34,344 bases of DNA from Caldifarciminota bacterium (lineage in GTDB: Bacteria > Hydrothermota > Hydrothermia > LBFQ01). Positions 24,404 through 32,819 of this stretch are shown one piece after another. Position numbers and translations under genes: made by a program. The stretch lies in NCBI GenBank assembly GCA_027002825.1, contig JALWZG010000110.1:1-34344 (forward strand). Direction: 5' to 3'. Within the stretch, counting starts at the first letter, position 1; every line of letters starts with the position of its first letter. The notes beneath the pieces are model-generated. The model ran no database searches, had not been told where the DNA came from, and was given only the letters and a program-made list of their open reading frames with translations.

Positions 24404-25218
24404 CAGTTTTGGGGGCGAGCGGAACCCTCGGAAGGGCGCTTGCGGAGGTGCTGGGGAATTCCGGCAAGTACCACACGCGTAAGGTCTGGGATCTGCGAAA
24501 ACTTGAGGGTCTTGAAGACTTCCTTTTCGCATTCCTTGAAGACGTTGATGCCGTTATAAACGCCGCCGCCTATACGAACGTCAACAGGGCGGAGGAGGAA
24601 AGGGAGGAGGCCTTCGTGCTGAACGCCCTCTTTCCGGAGGTTCTGGCCAGGGTTTCAAGGTCTCTGGGACTGAAGATGGTGCATGTGTCCACGGATTACG
24701 TCTTTGACGGGAGGGTGGGTTTTTACCGGGAGGATGATGAGCCTTCTCCCCTGAGCGTCTACGGACGGACAAAGCTGGAGGGTGAGAGGAGGGTTTTGGG
24801 CGTTTATCCAGACGCCCTCGTAGTCCGGACCTCATGGCTCTTCGGTTTGGGTGGTAAGAACTTCTTCAGCAGGTTGCCTTTTATGTTGAAGAGGGGTGAG
24901 GACATTTACGCCCACTCCCACCAACTCTCCTGTCCCACCTACGCCCCCAGACTCGCAGGGGTTCTGATCGGTATGCTCCGCGCGGGGCTGGAAGGTGGGA
25001 TTTACCACATAACGGGCAAAACCCCCACAACCCCCTACGACTTTGCCCTGACGGTTTCCGCCCTCCTTCACCCCACGTCGCGTGTGGTGCACTTCTTGCC
25101 CGATATGAGCATAAGGCCGAGGGTTTCCGTCCTGCTCTCCAACAGGTACGATTACCCGGCTTTTCCACTCTTTGAAGACTTCTCCCGGTACTACGCCCGC
25201 TCCGTAGCGGGCTTATAA
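24391..25218 (+). CDS. rmlD: RmlD-like dTDP-4-dehydrorhamnose reductase
   Basis: A 275-residue extended short-chain dehydrogenase. It has a Rossmann motif GASGTLG (residues 7-13), a conserved AAAYTNVNRAEEE segment, STDYVFDG, and the catalytic YGRTK (YxxxK). This pattern is typical of RmlD, which makes dTDP-L-rhamnose with NAD(P)H, and also of the related MAT2B and sugar-nucleotide reductases. No rmlA, rmlB or rmlC is nearby, so the substrate is inferred. ATG 24391 begins MGRVAVLGASG, the natural start of the fold, and overlaps the slt stop. Coexpression with a murein enzyme suits a cell-envelope role. The stop codon lies inside the -10 box of the next gene. Confidence 0.83.
   Translation: MGRVAVLGASGTLGRALAEVLGNSGKYHTRKVWDLRKLEGLEDFLFAFLEDVDAVINAAAYTNVNRAEEEREEAFVLNALFPEVLARVSRSLGLKMVHVSTDYVFDGRVGFYREDDEPSPLSVYGRTKLEGERRVLGVYPDALVVRTSWLFGLGGKNFFSRLPFMLKRGEDIYAHSHQLSCPTYAPRLAGVLIGMLRAGLEGGIYHITGKTPTTPYDFALTVSALLHPTSRVVHFLPDMSIRPRVSVLLSNRYDYPAFPLFEDFSRYYARSVAGL
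25195..25212 (+). other. Hairpin at the end of rmlD, abutting the next promoter
   Basis: GCCCGC-TCCGTA-GCGGGC is a perfect 6-bp GC stem inside the last codons of rmlD. It is followed by only two T residues, then directly by the TATAAT of the next gene. It lacks a real T-run, so it is at best a weak terminator or pause site. Confidence 0.4.
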
Positions 25219-25219
25219 T
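25214..25219 (+). promoter_or_regulatory. -10 box for the cargo gene at 25229
   Basis: TATAAT, 9 bases before ATG 25229. The rmlD stop codon TAA is contained within this hexamer. No good -35 is visible. Confidence 0.6.
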
Positions 25220-25228
25220 CCTCTGGCC

Positions 25229-26233
25229 ATGAGGTACGTTTTCGCGTTTTTGCCGACGTTTTTGCTCGTAGGGGTTTTAAACGCACAGGCTCTCAACTAC
25301 CTCGGCATAAGGGTTGGGGCTGAAGGCGTGTACCAGGGATGGGAGTACGATTCAACCTACAACTCGTTCTCAGGTTCCACGGCCGGCTCTTCAACCGCCG
25401 CCGAGACCCTTCAGGTGAACCAGGAGTTCACGTATTCGGGCAACCTCGGAAGGGGGATACTCAGAAAGAGGTACTTGAGCGGCTTCAACAACGACACCAC
25501 GGTTTACGTTGACACGGTTTACGAGGTCGGGGGCGATATGCGCCGCCTGATGATAGTCGGCACGGACTCCAACGCCACTTTGGGGATATTCTTCAAGAAG
25601 CTGGACGTACTCGCGATAAAAACGCCTCTGACGGTCGGAGATGTGTGGACGCTCGGTGTGGCAGGGACTTCAGTCGCCGCCGAGGTTGACGGTGATGGAG
25701 ATTACTCCCTTTTGGACACCTTGCTCTTTCTCTTGGACACGGTTAAGGTGCTTTCCATGGGGACTCTGACCGTGCCGGCCGGCACATTTGACAGTGTCTA
25801 TACCATACACGTCGCCGTGCGCGGAAAGCTGTGGTCCTCATCGGCGTACAACCAGACGGGTAGCAGCTCTGAGTCCTGGTCGGACACCCTTATAAGGGAT
25901 TACTACGTCTTCTGGAGGCCGGGTGTGGGACTTGTGAAGGATTCCATGTACCAGTACGTGGAGTTTACCCCCTTCTTCGTAACCGTCAGGGTTTTCAAGT
26001 GGAGTGTGAACGAGATGGTTTACCACAGCGTACCCGTAGATGTGTCCGAGCGGGATTTCACGGACCACGGGGGTATAACCCTGAGCGGAAACCTCCTCAT
26101 ACTTAAAGAGGACGGAGTGGTTCATGACCCTTCCGGAAGGGTGGTCTTCCGGGGTGAGGGGAGTGTGCGGCTGAGCAGGGGTGTTTACTTCGTGGTTGAG
26201 GGGAGGAGGGTTTACAGGGTACTCATCAGGTAG
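25229..26233 (+). CDS. Secreted protein with short T9SS-type tail
   Basis: A 334-residue exported protein with no recognised enzymatic motif. The signal peptide is MRYVFAFLPTFLLVGVLNAQ. The body is beta-rich, with Ser/Thr-rich loops (a SFSGSTAGSSTAAET stretch) and a PAGTFDSVYTIHV segment of the kind found in secreted beta-sandwich proteins of FCB bacteria. The last about 55 residues (DPSGRVVF, then LSRGVYFVVEGRRVYRVLIR) form a compact version of the T9SS sorting domain shared with the other cargo proteins here. It is a single gene with its own promoter, and clpP with its own -10 box follows. Confidence 0.78.
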   Translation: MRYVFAFLPTFLLVGVLNAQALNYLGIRVGAEGVYQGWEYDSTYNSFSGSTAGSSTAAETLQVNQEFTYSGNLGRGILRKRYLSGFNNDTTVYVDTVYEVGGDMRRLMIVGTDSNATLGIFFKKLDVLAIKTPLTVGDVWTLGVAGTSVAAEVDGDGDYSLLDTLLFLLDTVKVLSMGTLTVPAGTFDSVYTIHVAVRGKLWSSSAYNQTGSSSESWSDTLIRDYYVFWRPGVGLVKDSMYQYVEFTPFFVTVRVFKWSVNEMVYHSVPVDVSERDFTDHGGITLSGNLLILKEDGVVHDPSGRVVFRGEGSVRLSRGVYFVVEGRRVYRVLIR

Positions 26234-26257
26234 TTGCGTCCCCTTACCTTTCGGGGC

Positions 26258-26263
26258 TATAAT
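26258..26263 (+). promoter_or_regulatory. -10 box for clpPX
   Basis: TATAAT, 12 bases before ATG 26276, with a weak -35 candidate TTGCGT at 26234-26239 (18-base spacer). A perfect 8-bp palindrome CCGGCCGG (26266-26273) covers the expected transcript start and could be an operator or chance. Confidence 0.6.
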
Positions 26264-26275
26264 TTCCGGCCGGAT

Positions 26276-26887
26276 ATGAGGAGTCAGTACGTGCCGATGG
26301 TCATAGAGCAGGAGGGGAGGGGGGAGAGGGCTTACGATATATACTCCCGGCTTCTGAAGGACCGCATAATTTTTCTGACATCTCCCATAGACGACCACGT
26401 CGCCGGACTCATCATCGCCCAGATGCTCTACCTTGAGACCCAGGACCCGGAAAAGGACATATACTTCTACATAAACTCCCCTGGAGGACACGTCACGGCG
26501 GGCCTGGCCATTTACGACACCATGCAGTACATAAAACCGCCCGTGGTGACGGTTGGACTCGGCATGGCGGCCTCCATGGCCGCCGTCCTCCTGGCCGCGG
26601 GGCATCCGGGTAAGAGGTTGATGCTCCCACACGCGAGGGTGATGATACACCAGCCCTGGGGGGGTGTTCAGGGACAGGCGACGGACATAGAGATAGAGGC
26701 GAGGGAGGTCTCACGTTTGAAGAGGATGCTCAACGAGATCCTGTCCAAGCACACGGGACAACCCCTGAAGAAGGTGGAAAAGGACACGGACAGAAACTTC
26801 TACATGTCCGCCCAAGAGGCCGTGGCCTACGGCATAGTTGACAGGATAGTGGACCTGAGGAAGGCTGGAGATGGCAAAAAGGGCTAA
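26276..26887 (+). CDS. clpP: ATP-dependent Clp protease proteolytic subunit
   Basis: The 203-residue barrel-forming peptidase that works with ClpX. The fold is textbook, including the N-terminal [26 protein letters not shown], the nucleophile Ser100 in GMAASMAA and His125 in MIHQP. The third triad residue, Asp172 in B. subtilis (DTDRDNF), aligns with Asn174 here ([10 protein letters not shown]). A natural Asn at this place is known in Listeria ClpP1, which needs a partner for full activity. I chose ATG 26276, which gives the normal ClpP start; the frame is open further upstream but would run through the promoter. It overlaps clpX by 17 bases in another frame, so the pair is co-translated. Confidence 0.96.
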   Translation: MRSQYVPMVIEQEGRGERAYDIYSRLLKDRIIFLTSPIDDHVAGLIIAQMLYLETQDPEKDIYFYINSPGGHVTAGLAIYDTMQYIKPPVVTVGLGMAASMAAVLLAAGHPGKRLMLPHARVMIHQPWGGVQGQATDIEIEAREVSRLKRMLNEILSKHTGQPLKKVEKDTDRNFYMSAQEAVAYGIVDRIVDLRKAGDGKKG

Positions 26888-28106
26888 AAAGGCGGGGTTG
26901 AAGTGTTCCTTCTGCGGACAGCCGGTGGAGGTGGGGAAGTTCTTCACGGGTAACGGTGCGGTCATATGCTACGGATGCGTTCAGACGGCCTTTTACATGA
27001 TAGAGGGGGAGCTTCTGGAGGGGGAGGAGAGGGATCTCCCCGAACTCCCAACACCCTCAGAGATAAAGTCCTATCTTGACAGGTACGTCGTGGGTCAGGA
27101 GGAGGCGAAAAAGGTCATATCCGTGGCCGTTTACAACCACTACAAGCGCATATACAACAGGGAGAGGTTGGGTGATGTTGAGTTTGAGAAGTCCAACATC
27201 CTCCTCATAGGTCCCTCCGGGACCGGCAAGACCCTCATAGCGAAGACCCTGGCCAAGATCCTCTACGTCCCCTTCGCCATATACGATGCCACACCGCTCA
27301 CGGAGGCGGGATACGTGGGAGAGGACGTTGAGAACATACTCCTGAGGCTCGTTCAGGCCGCCGATTACGATATTGAGCGGGCCCAAAAGGGCATAGTCTT
27401 TCTGGACGAGATAGACAAGCTCGCCCGCAAGGGGGACAGCCCGTCCATAACGCGGGACGTATCCGGTGAGGGCGTCCAGCAGGCCCTTCTGAAGATCATA
27501 GAGGGCACCGTGGCAAACGTGCCTCCAGCGGGTGGAAGAAAGCATCCGGAACAGGCCTATCTGCAGGTTGACACGACGGACATACTCTTCATATTCGGAG
27601 GTGCCTTTGAAGGACTGGAGGACATAATACGCAGGCGGATGGGCAAGAGGGCGATAGGCTTCAAGGTCAACGATGAGGATGTAAAACCCCAGGAGGAGAG
27701 GTACAACCTCCTGAAGCACATAACACCGGAGGACCTCATAAGGTACGGCATGATACCCGAATTCGTGGGCAGGGTGCCGATAGTGGTGCCCTTGCACCCC
27801 CTTGGTGAGGAGGAGTTGGTCAGGATACTGACCGAGACCTACAACGCCCCCGTGAAGCAGTTCAAGAAGCTCTTTGAGCTTGAGGGTGTGGACCTGCAGT
27901 TTGATGAGGGTGCGTACAGGGCTATAGCCCGCAGGGCTATGGAGATGGGTACGGGTGCAAGGGGACTGAGGAGCGTACTGGAGGGGATACTCATGGACGT
28001 CATGTTCAAACTGCCGAGCATAGCGAGGGATGTTGAAAGGGTTTTCGTGGACGAGAACCTGAGGGTCATAACGGTGCCGAGGAGGAGGAAGAAGAGGGCG
28101 GTTTAA
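26871..28106 (+). CDS. clpX: ATP-dependent Clp protease ATPase subunit ClpX
   Basis: The 411-residue AAA+ unfoldase that feeds ClpP. It has an N-terminal zinc-binding domain (CSFC near residue 12, CYGC near 35), Walker A GPSGTGKT (about 115), the pore loop [10 protein letters not shown], Walker [12 protein letters not shown], the RKH loop in GGRKHPEQ, and an IGF loop (AIGFKV) for docking to ClpP. All expected elements are present and the length is normal. It lies in a clpP-clpX operon driven from the -10 box at 26258. Its stop overlaps the convergent tsaE stop by 4 bases. Confidence 0.97.
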   Translation: MAKRAKKAGLKCSFCGQPVEVGKFFTGNGAVICYGCVQTAFYMIEGELLEGEERDLPELPTPSEIKSYLDRYVVGQEEAKKVISVAVYNHYKRIYNRERLGDVEFEKSNILLIGPSGTGKTLIAKTLAKILYVPFAIYDATPLTEAGYVGEDVENILLRLVQAADYDIERAQKGIVFLDEIDKLARKGDSPSITRDVSGEGVQQALLKIIEGTVANVPPAGGRKHPEQAYLQVDTTDILFIFGGAFEGLEDIIRRRMGKRAIGFKVNDEDVKPQEERYNLLKHITPEDLIRYGMIPEFVGRVPIVVPLHPLGEEELVRILTETYNAPVKQFKKLFELEGVDLQFDEGAYRAIARRAMEMGTGARGLRSVLEGILMDVMFKLPSIARDVERVFVDENLRVITVPRRRKKRAV

Positions 28107-28510
28107 TCGGGGGACACACGTATCTCCCTCCTGTTCCCGCCGAGGTTTTTGAGGAAGACCCTCACGCCTTCCACTCGTTCCGGGAGGCGGTCCGCCCATT
28201 CCACGATAGTCATCTCCCTGCCCAGAAAATCGGCAACACCGAGTGTGTAAAAGTCCTCAGGTGTTTCCACCCTGTAGAGGTCTACGTGGAAGATCCTGCG
28301 GATGGGTGTTTTGTACACGTTTACGAGGGTGAAGGTGGGACTTCTAACGCCGTACCCTCCGGCTACCCTTACCATTCCCCGCGTCAGGCTGGTCTTTCCG
28401 CTTCCCAAATCCCCGAAGAGCAGGAATGTCCTGTGGGTGCGCGAAAACCTACACATCAACCACCCCCCCAACCACTCCGTCTCCTCCTGTGAGTCCGTTA
28501 TGAAAACCAC
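28103..28510 (-). CDS. tsaE: tRNA threonylcarbamoyladenosine biosynthesis ATPase TsaE
   Basis: A 135-residue P-loop ATPase needed with TsaB and TsaD to make t6A37 on ANN-decoding tRNAs. It shows Walker [14 protein letters not shown] (about 34-46), [16 protein letters not shown] and VEWADR, all family hallmarks. The start is GTG 28510, with a GAGGT ribosome site that lies across the end of the upstream C25 protease gene, so this housekeeping gene seems to be read from the protease transcript. No separate promoter was seen in the 2-base gap, though one inside the protease gene cannot be excluded. Confidence 0.94.
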   Translation of the reverse strand: MVFITDSQEETEWLGGWLMCRFSRTHRTFLLFGDLGSGKTSLTRGMVRVAGGYGVRSPTFTLVNVYKTPIRRIFHVDLYRVETPEDFYTLGVADFLGREMTIVEWADRLPERVEGVRVFLKNLGGNRREIRVSPD

Positions 28511-28512
28511 TT

Positions 28513-31500
28513 CTACCTCAAAAGCACCTTGTAAACCCTTCTCTCCCTCTCGTCCTCGGCCTTCAGCAGATATACCCCTCGCGGGAATCCTCCGAGGTTC
28601 AGGAGCAGATCCGAATCCCCATCGGCGGATAGCAGGAGACGGCCCGAAACGGAGTAAATCTCAACGCTGACCTCCCCATAACCCTCAACCCTCAGCTCCC
28701 TACCCTTTAAGGTGTAGGTTAGCCTCCCGTATTTGGTGGTTTTCTCCGCTACGGATACGGCTATCTCGTCGGGCAGGGAGTCTACGGGTGAATTCGTACT
28801 CCACCTGTTGTAAAAGCGGTGGCCCCAAACGGCCCTTCCGTCGGCCTCCCATATGTGCAGGACGTTCGCCTCGGACGGCCCGTATATGTAGAGCTTGCCG
28901 TTGTACTCGTAAGCCGCCGGTGAAATAACCTCCGCGCTCCTGAAGCCGTTCCTGTCGGAGAGGTCTATGGGGAAACCGGGATGGTCCGGGACGTCCCAAC
29001 CGAAGGAGAAGGCGTGCAGCTTGCTCCTGCTGTCCGAGAGCAGGAATTCCGCCTTTCCGTCCCCCGTTATGTCCGCCGCGATTCCGAACTTGGCCTTTGT
29101 CCCCAGTCTGAAGGCGTGGAAGAGGAGCTGTACCATACCTGTGTCCTGAACCTCCCAGACGTGTACCTTACTGCGGACGGTGTGGTAGAAGGCCACGTCC
29201 ACCGTACCGTTCCCGTTGAAGTCAAGGGGGAAGCACATGTTAACCTTGTCCAGGAACTTGCTGTCGCTCCAGGATATCATGCCGTAAGGCTCAACGATGT
29301 AGTTGACGTCTCCGCACACGAAGATCTCCTCACCCGAATCCCCGTCAACATCGTAGACGAACAGCCCTCCGAACCCCCCCGTTATATCCGGAACGTAGAC
29401 GGGGAACCCCGGTAAGGGGTTCAGATTTCCGTCCACCACCCACAGGCTGTCATGCAGCCTGAAGACTATCTCCCAGTTCCCATCTCCGTTGAAATCGTAG
29501 GTGGCGGGTGGTGATAGGACGTCCTCAGGTGTGTTCACAAGGGTATAGGCCGTAAGGTTCCCCCGACCGTTGAAGAGCAGCCTGCTCCCCTTCCGAGTCA
29601 TGATGAATATGAAGGGGCCGCTGTCCGAGAAGGGTTTCGTTATCATGGCATAGGCCGGAAGGGGGAGGGAATCCTCCTCTCCGGGGAACACGGGCAGATC
29701 CACCTCCCACTCAAGGCTTCCGTCCCTACCGTTCAGAACCTGTATCCTGAAGGACGTTATGGCCACGACCTCGTAGGTTCCGTCATCGTCCAGGTCGGCG
29801 ATGAGGGGTAGGGTGTATATCCAACCGTACGTGTTGACGTCCCACAGCTTCTCCCCCCCATCGTAGGTGAAGGCCATTATTCGGTTGTAGGCCGTGGCGA
29901 CGACCACCTCGGGTTCGGCGGTGTTCGGCAAAAGTTGGGCCATGACGGGTTGGGAGTTCACGGTGTAGACGGGATGGGCCGAAAACCTTATGAGCTCAAG
30001 GTTCAGGGCGCGCACGCGTCTGGGCTGGGAGGAGACCACCTCGGCGAAGAGTGGAGGTCCTTCAACACCCCCCACAACGGGGTACACCACCAAGGTGTCC
30101 ATATCACCCCACGCGATCTCGTGCGTGTAGTTTGACCCCCTCAGCATGCCGAGACTTACGGTTTTTCCACCCGCCCTTACCTTCCAACCGAGGGATAGGG
30201 TATCCGGGAAGTGGTAATCCCACCTCAGAACAACATAACCCTGTTCGGGTTCGCTCCAGTGTTTTAGGAGGATCGGGAGGGGCATGGGATTGGCGATCAC
30301 CACGCTGAAGGTGTCGTACATAACACCCTCGGCGTAGAGTCTAAACCTCAGCCTGTGCCTGTTGGTGAGCGGTCCCACGAGCTTCATGACCATGGAATAA
30401 TCGGTGCTCTGTCCTGGGGGCAGGAGGTCGTAGGTCGCAGGTCCGAGGGAGGACAACCCACCGGATACCACAACGACCCTTATATCCCTTGCCGTATCCG
30501 TGCCGGAATTCCCTATATCAAACTCAAGGACGACGGTATCGTAATTCATGAACCACCTCGCCGAAACGAATTCAACTAAGGGGGCGGCGAGGGAGACGTA
30601 GAAGGAGTCGTTTATGTGATCACCGTAAATCCTAACCCTTGTGAATCTCGGCGCGTCCACGAAGGGGGATCTGGCAACCCGCCAATCGTAGAAGGTCGTA
30701 CCTCCGGCCGGTACCCCCGCGGGAGAGGGTCCGGATAACACGTAGAGATCGGGGGAGGAAATGTTGGGTGCGAAGGGGGGAACCGGTGTCCCTCCCCTGT
30801 TCCTGACCCACACCCTCAAAACGGTGGTGTCCTCGGGGGAGAGGAGAGAGGCCGAATCCACGACCAGCTGGGGGGCTTCCACGCTCACGTGTGTGGTGCC
30901 GACCTTTACAAGGGAGGTGGGATGCCATACGCCCCAAACCACCCTTCCCCCCTTCACGTGTAGGGTGGCCATTCCGGACGTCCCGGTGTACACCGGACCA
31001 AAGGTGACCCTACCGTCGGTGGCCGAGACGACGGACATGGGGAGGGGGGTGTTGAGCAGGGAATCCCTCACGTAGAACGTGAGGGTTGAATCACTTCCGT
31101 TTAAGGAAACTTTTATGGGTTTCCTCCTGTAGGTGAAAACCCTTACGGTGGGATCTCCTATGAGGTTGTACGAGAACATGAGGGAGCGGTAAAGGACGGA
31201 GACACCGGCCATCCACTCAACGTTCAGCCTCACCAGGTAGACCAGGTCTCCGATGGGTGGTGAACCGCCGAGGGATCGGAGGTTTTCAAAGAAGGGCGTC
31301 CAGAACACCTCCGCCGATATGGAGTAGTCGGCCTTGGAAGAACCGAAGGACGCCACAGCCTTCCCCCTCTTTACAACCTCAAGGCCTATGGAGTTGGAGA
31401 AGGGATCGTTTATAAAGCAACCTATCCATCCGGCCACAAACCTGTTGGGACTTGAAAAGCTACCCACGTACAGGTAGCTCAGGGCATCGTAGGCGGAGTT

Positions 31501-32763
31501 GGAGTTCCTTGTCATCAGTATCCTGTGGTTGGAGTGTCCTATGCCGAACAGGAAGGTGGGCTTGAAGGAGTTCACGGAATCCACCACCTCTACGGCCGGC
31601 CTCTCGCATACGTACCTCCTCTCACCGACGCTTATCTTGCTCCCCAGGTCGTAGGTTATGAGACAGCCGTCTGCGCTGTCGGGGTCCACGGTGTCCCCGA
31701 AGAGGTTGGAGGCCACAAACATGTACTTGGGCACGTCAAAATCGCTCGTAGTCTCATAGGCGTAGACGCTCGCCACGTACCTCTGGACGTCCTCAGGCGT
31801 CCTGACCGGAACCCTCCCGACTATTATGTCGGGCATCAGGTCTATTCCCGTGTCCCACCTACCCTCCATATCCCCTTCCCACGCGTCCCCACTGGTGTTC
31901 CACTCACCGTCAAGTGCGGAGTAGTAGTAGTCGGTCAACAGATAGTTCTGGAAGTACTTTCCGTAGAAGTTGTCCAGCGTATCGGAGAAGTTTTCAACGT
32001 ACGTCCTCAGGGTGGGGACGCTCAGGTGATCCCCTCCGAGTAACAGGTAGGAGATCCCCCACGTCTTGTAGGCGTACTTGAGGAAATTTCTTATCCTCTC
32101 CTGGGGTGATCCACCGGGGAAGTTGGAGTTTATCCACTCAACCGTGAAGATCTCCGTGGCCAACCCCATGGCGTTCCTGAGATCGGCGAGGGGTTCCCAA
32201 TAGGGTTTGAGCTCTTCCGTGGTTATTATAACGAAATCCACCCTTGACTGGGGGACGAAGTTTCCGTATACGGAGGGGTTGGAAAGTCCCATGGACGAGA
32301 AAACGTGCTCCCATACGGGTAGATCGGAGACCCTTGGGACCTCGTAATCGGCGTCGTCCGGACCTTTTAAAACCTCAAACTCAACCCTCTCGTTTAGGAA
32401 CACCCTCCCACCTTCAAGTGTTATGGCGCTGACGGCCAGCACGGCTATTTTGCGTCCCCTTAAAAACCCCTGGTTCCCAACGAGAACCTCCCTTTCGGGG
32501 AATTTCCCCTCCGGTGTTATCTCAAGACGCCTGCGAAGGGGATCGCCGGCGCTGTCTATCACCTGTGTGAAGGTCGGCGCGTAATCTATGGGTCTACGCT
32601 CCACGGCGGTTATGCGCACTTCGCTTATCCTCTCCCCTGGGGAGAGGGGGACGAAGAGGAGCTTGACCGGAACCTCCGGATATCCGGGGTAGAGGGCCAG
32701 CTTCGGAAGCCTCTCCACATCCCCGGCCGAAAACACAACCGTATAGGACAAAACCCACATCAT
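28513..32763 (-). CDS. Gingipain-like C25 cysteine protease with FG-GAP propeller and T9SS tail
   Basis: A 1416-residue secreted multidomain protein. A short signal (MMWVLSYTVVFSAG) leads to a pro-region (to about 150), then a peptidase C25 domain (about 175-520). The probable catalytic His410 is in GIGHSNHR and Cys449 in WIGCFIND. Their 39-residue spacing is close to that of gingipains (33). Ig/CARDB-like domains follow (about 545-800). Next is a propeller of FG-GAP/VCBS repeats with Asp-rich loops (LDDDGTYEV, FNGDGNWEI, VDGDSGEEI, FNGNGTVDV, ITGDGKAEF; about 960-1290). It ends in a T9SS sorting domain (FPRGVYLLKAEDERERRVYK, then VLLR). I chose ATG 32763 (32760 is also possible) from the TTGAAA / TAAAAT promoter just upstream. 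C25 proteases are typical T9SS cargo; the substrate is unknown. Confidence 0.88.
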   Translation of the reverse strand: MMWVLSYTVVFSAGDVERLPKLALYPGYPEVPVKLLFVPLSPGERISEVRITAVERRPIDYAPTFTQVIDSAGDPLRRRLEITPEGKFPEREVLVGNQGFLRGRKIAVLAVSAITLEGGRVFLNERVEFEVLKGPDDADYEVPRVSDLPVWEHVFSSMGLSNPSVYGNFVPQSRVDFVIITTEELKPYWEPLADLRNAMGLATEIFTVEWINSNFPGGSPQERIRNFLKYAYKTWGISYLLLGGDHLSVPTLRTYVENFSDTLDNFYGKYFQNYLLTDYYYSALDGEWNTSGDAWEGDMEGRWDTGIDLMPDIIVGRVPVRTPEDVQRYVASVYAYETTSDFDVPKYMFVASNLFGDTVDPDSADGCLITYDLGSKISVGERRYVCERPAVEVVDSVNSFKPTFLFGIGHSNHRILMTRNSNSAYDALSYLYVGSFSSPNRFVAGWIGCFINDPFSNSIGLEVVKRGKAVASFGSSKADYSISAEVFWTPFFENLRSLGGSPPIGDLVYLVRLNVEWMAGVSVLYRSLMFSYNLIGDPTVRVFTYRRKPIKVSLNGSDSTLTFYVRDSLLNTPLPMSVVSATDGRVTFGPVYTGTSGMATLHVKGGRVVWGVWHPTSLVKVGTTHVSVEAPQLVVDSASLLSPEDTTVLRVWVRNRGGTPVPPFAPNISSPDLYVLSGPSPAGVPAGGTTFYDWRVARSPFVDAPRFTRVRIYGDHINDSFYVSLAAPLVEFVSARWFMNYDTVVLEFDIGNSGTDTARDIRVVVVSGGLSSLGPATYDLLPPGQSTDYSMVMKLVGPLTNRHRLRFRLYAEGVMYDTFSVVIANPMPLPILLKHWSEPEQGYVVLRWDYHFPDTLSLGWKVRAGGKTVSLGMLRGSNYTHEIAWGDMDTLVVYPVVGGVEGPPLFAEVVSSQPRRVRALNLELIRFSAHPVYTVNSQPVMAQLLPNTAEPEVVVATAYNRIMAFTYDGGEKLWDVNTYGWIYTLPLIADLDDDGTYEVVAITSFRIQVLNGRDGSLEWEVDLPVFPGEEDSLPLPAYAMITKPFSDSGPFIFIMTRKGSRLLFNGRGNLTAYTLVNTPEDVLSPPATYDFNGDGNWEIVFRLHDSLWVVDGNLNPLPGFPVYVPDITGGFGGLFVYDVDGDSGEEIFVCGDVNYIVEPYGMISWSDSKFLDKVNMCFPLDFNGNGTVDVAFYHTVRSKVHVWEVQDTGMVQLLFHAFRLGTKAKFGIAADITGDGKAEFLLSDSRSKLHAFSFGWDVPDHPGFPIDLSDRNGFRSAEVISPAAYEYNGKLYIYGPSEANVLHIWEADGRAVWGHRFYNRWSTNSPVDSLPDEIAVSVAEKTTKYGRLTYTLKGRELRVEGYGEVSVEIYSVSGRLLLSADGDSDLLLNLGGFPRGVYLLKAEDERERRVYKVLLR

Positions 32764-32774
32764 GAGGCGAGTGT

Positions 32775-32804
32775 ATTTTAAAGCCGAGGGCAAAGGCTTT
32801 TCAA
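32775..32804 (-). promoter_or_regulatory. Promoter of the C25 protease-tsaE unit
   Basis: On the minus strand, TTGAAA (32804-32799), an 18-base spacer, then TAAAAT (32780-32775), 11 bases before ATG 32763. This is the best paired -35/-10 in the window. Its -35 lies 3 bases from the -10 of the divergent apbC promoter, so the two should interfere. Confidence 0.65.
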
Positions 32805-32807
32805 GGG

Positions 32808-32813
32808 TATAAT
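32808..32813 (+). promoter_or_regulatory. -10 box for apbC-dapB
   Basis: TATAAT, 6 bases before ATG 32820, so the transcript should start on or next to the start codon (leaderless). No -35 is evident. Confidence 0.62.
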
Positions 32814-32819
32814 AAACCG

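Noticed and set aside
27057-28199. Minus-strand open frame of 380 codons opposite clpX.
   Set aside because: clpX is unmistakable on the plus strand; the antisense product resembles nothing known.
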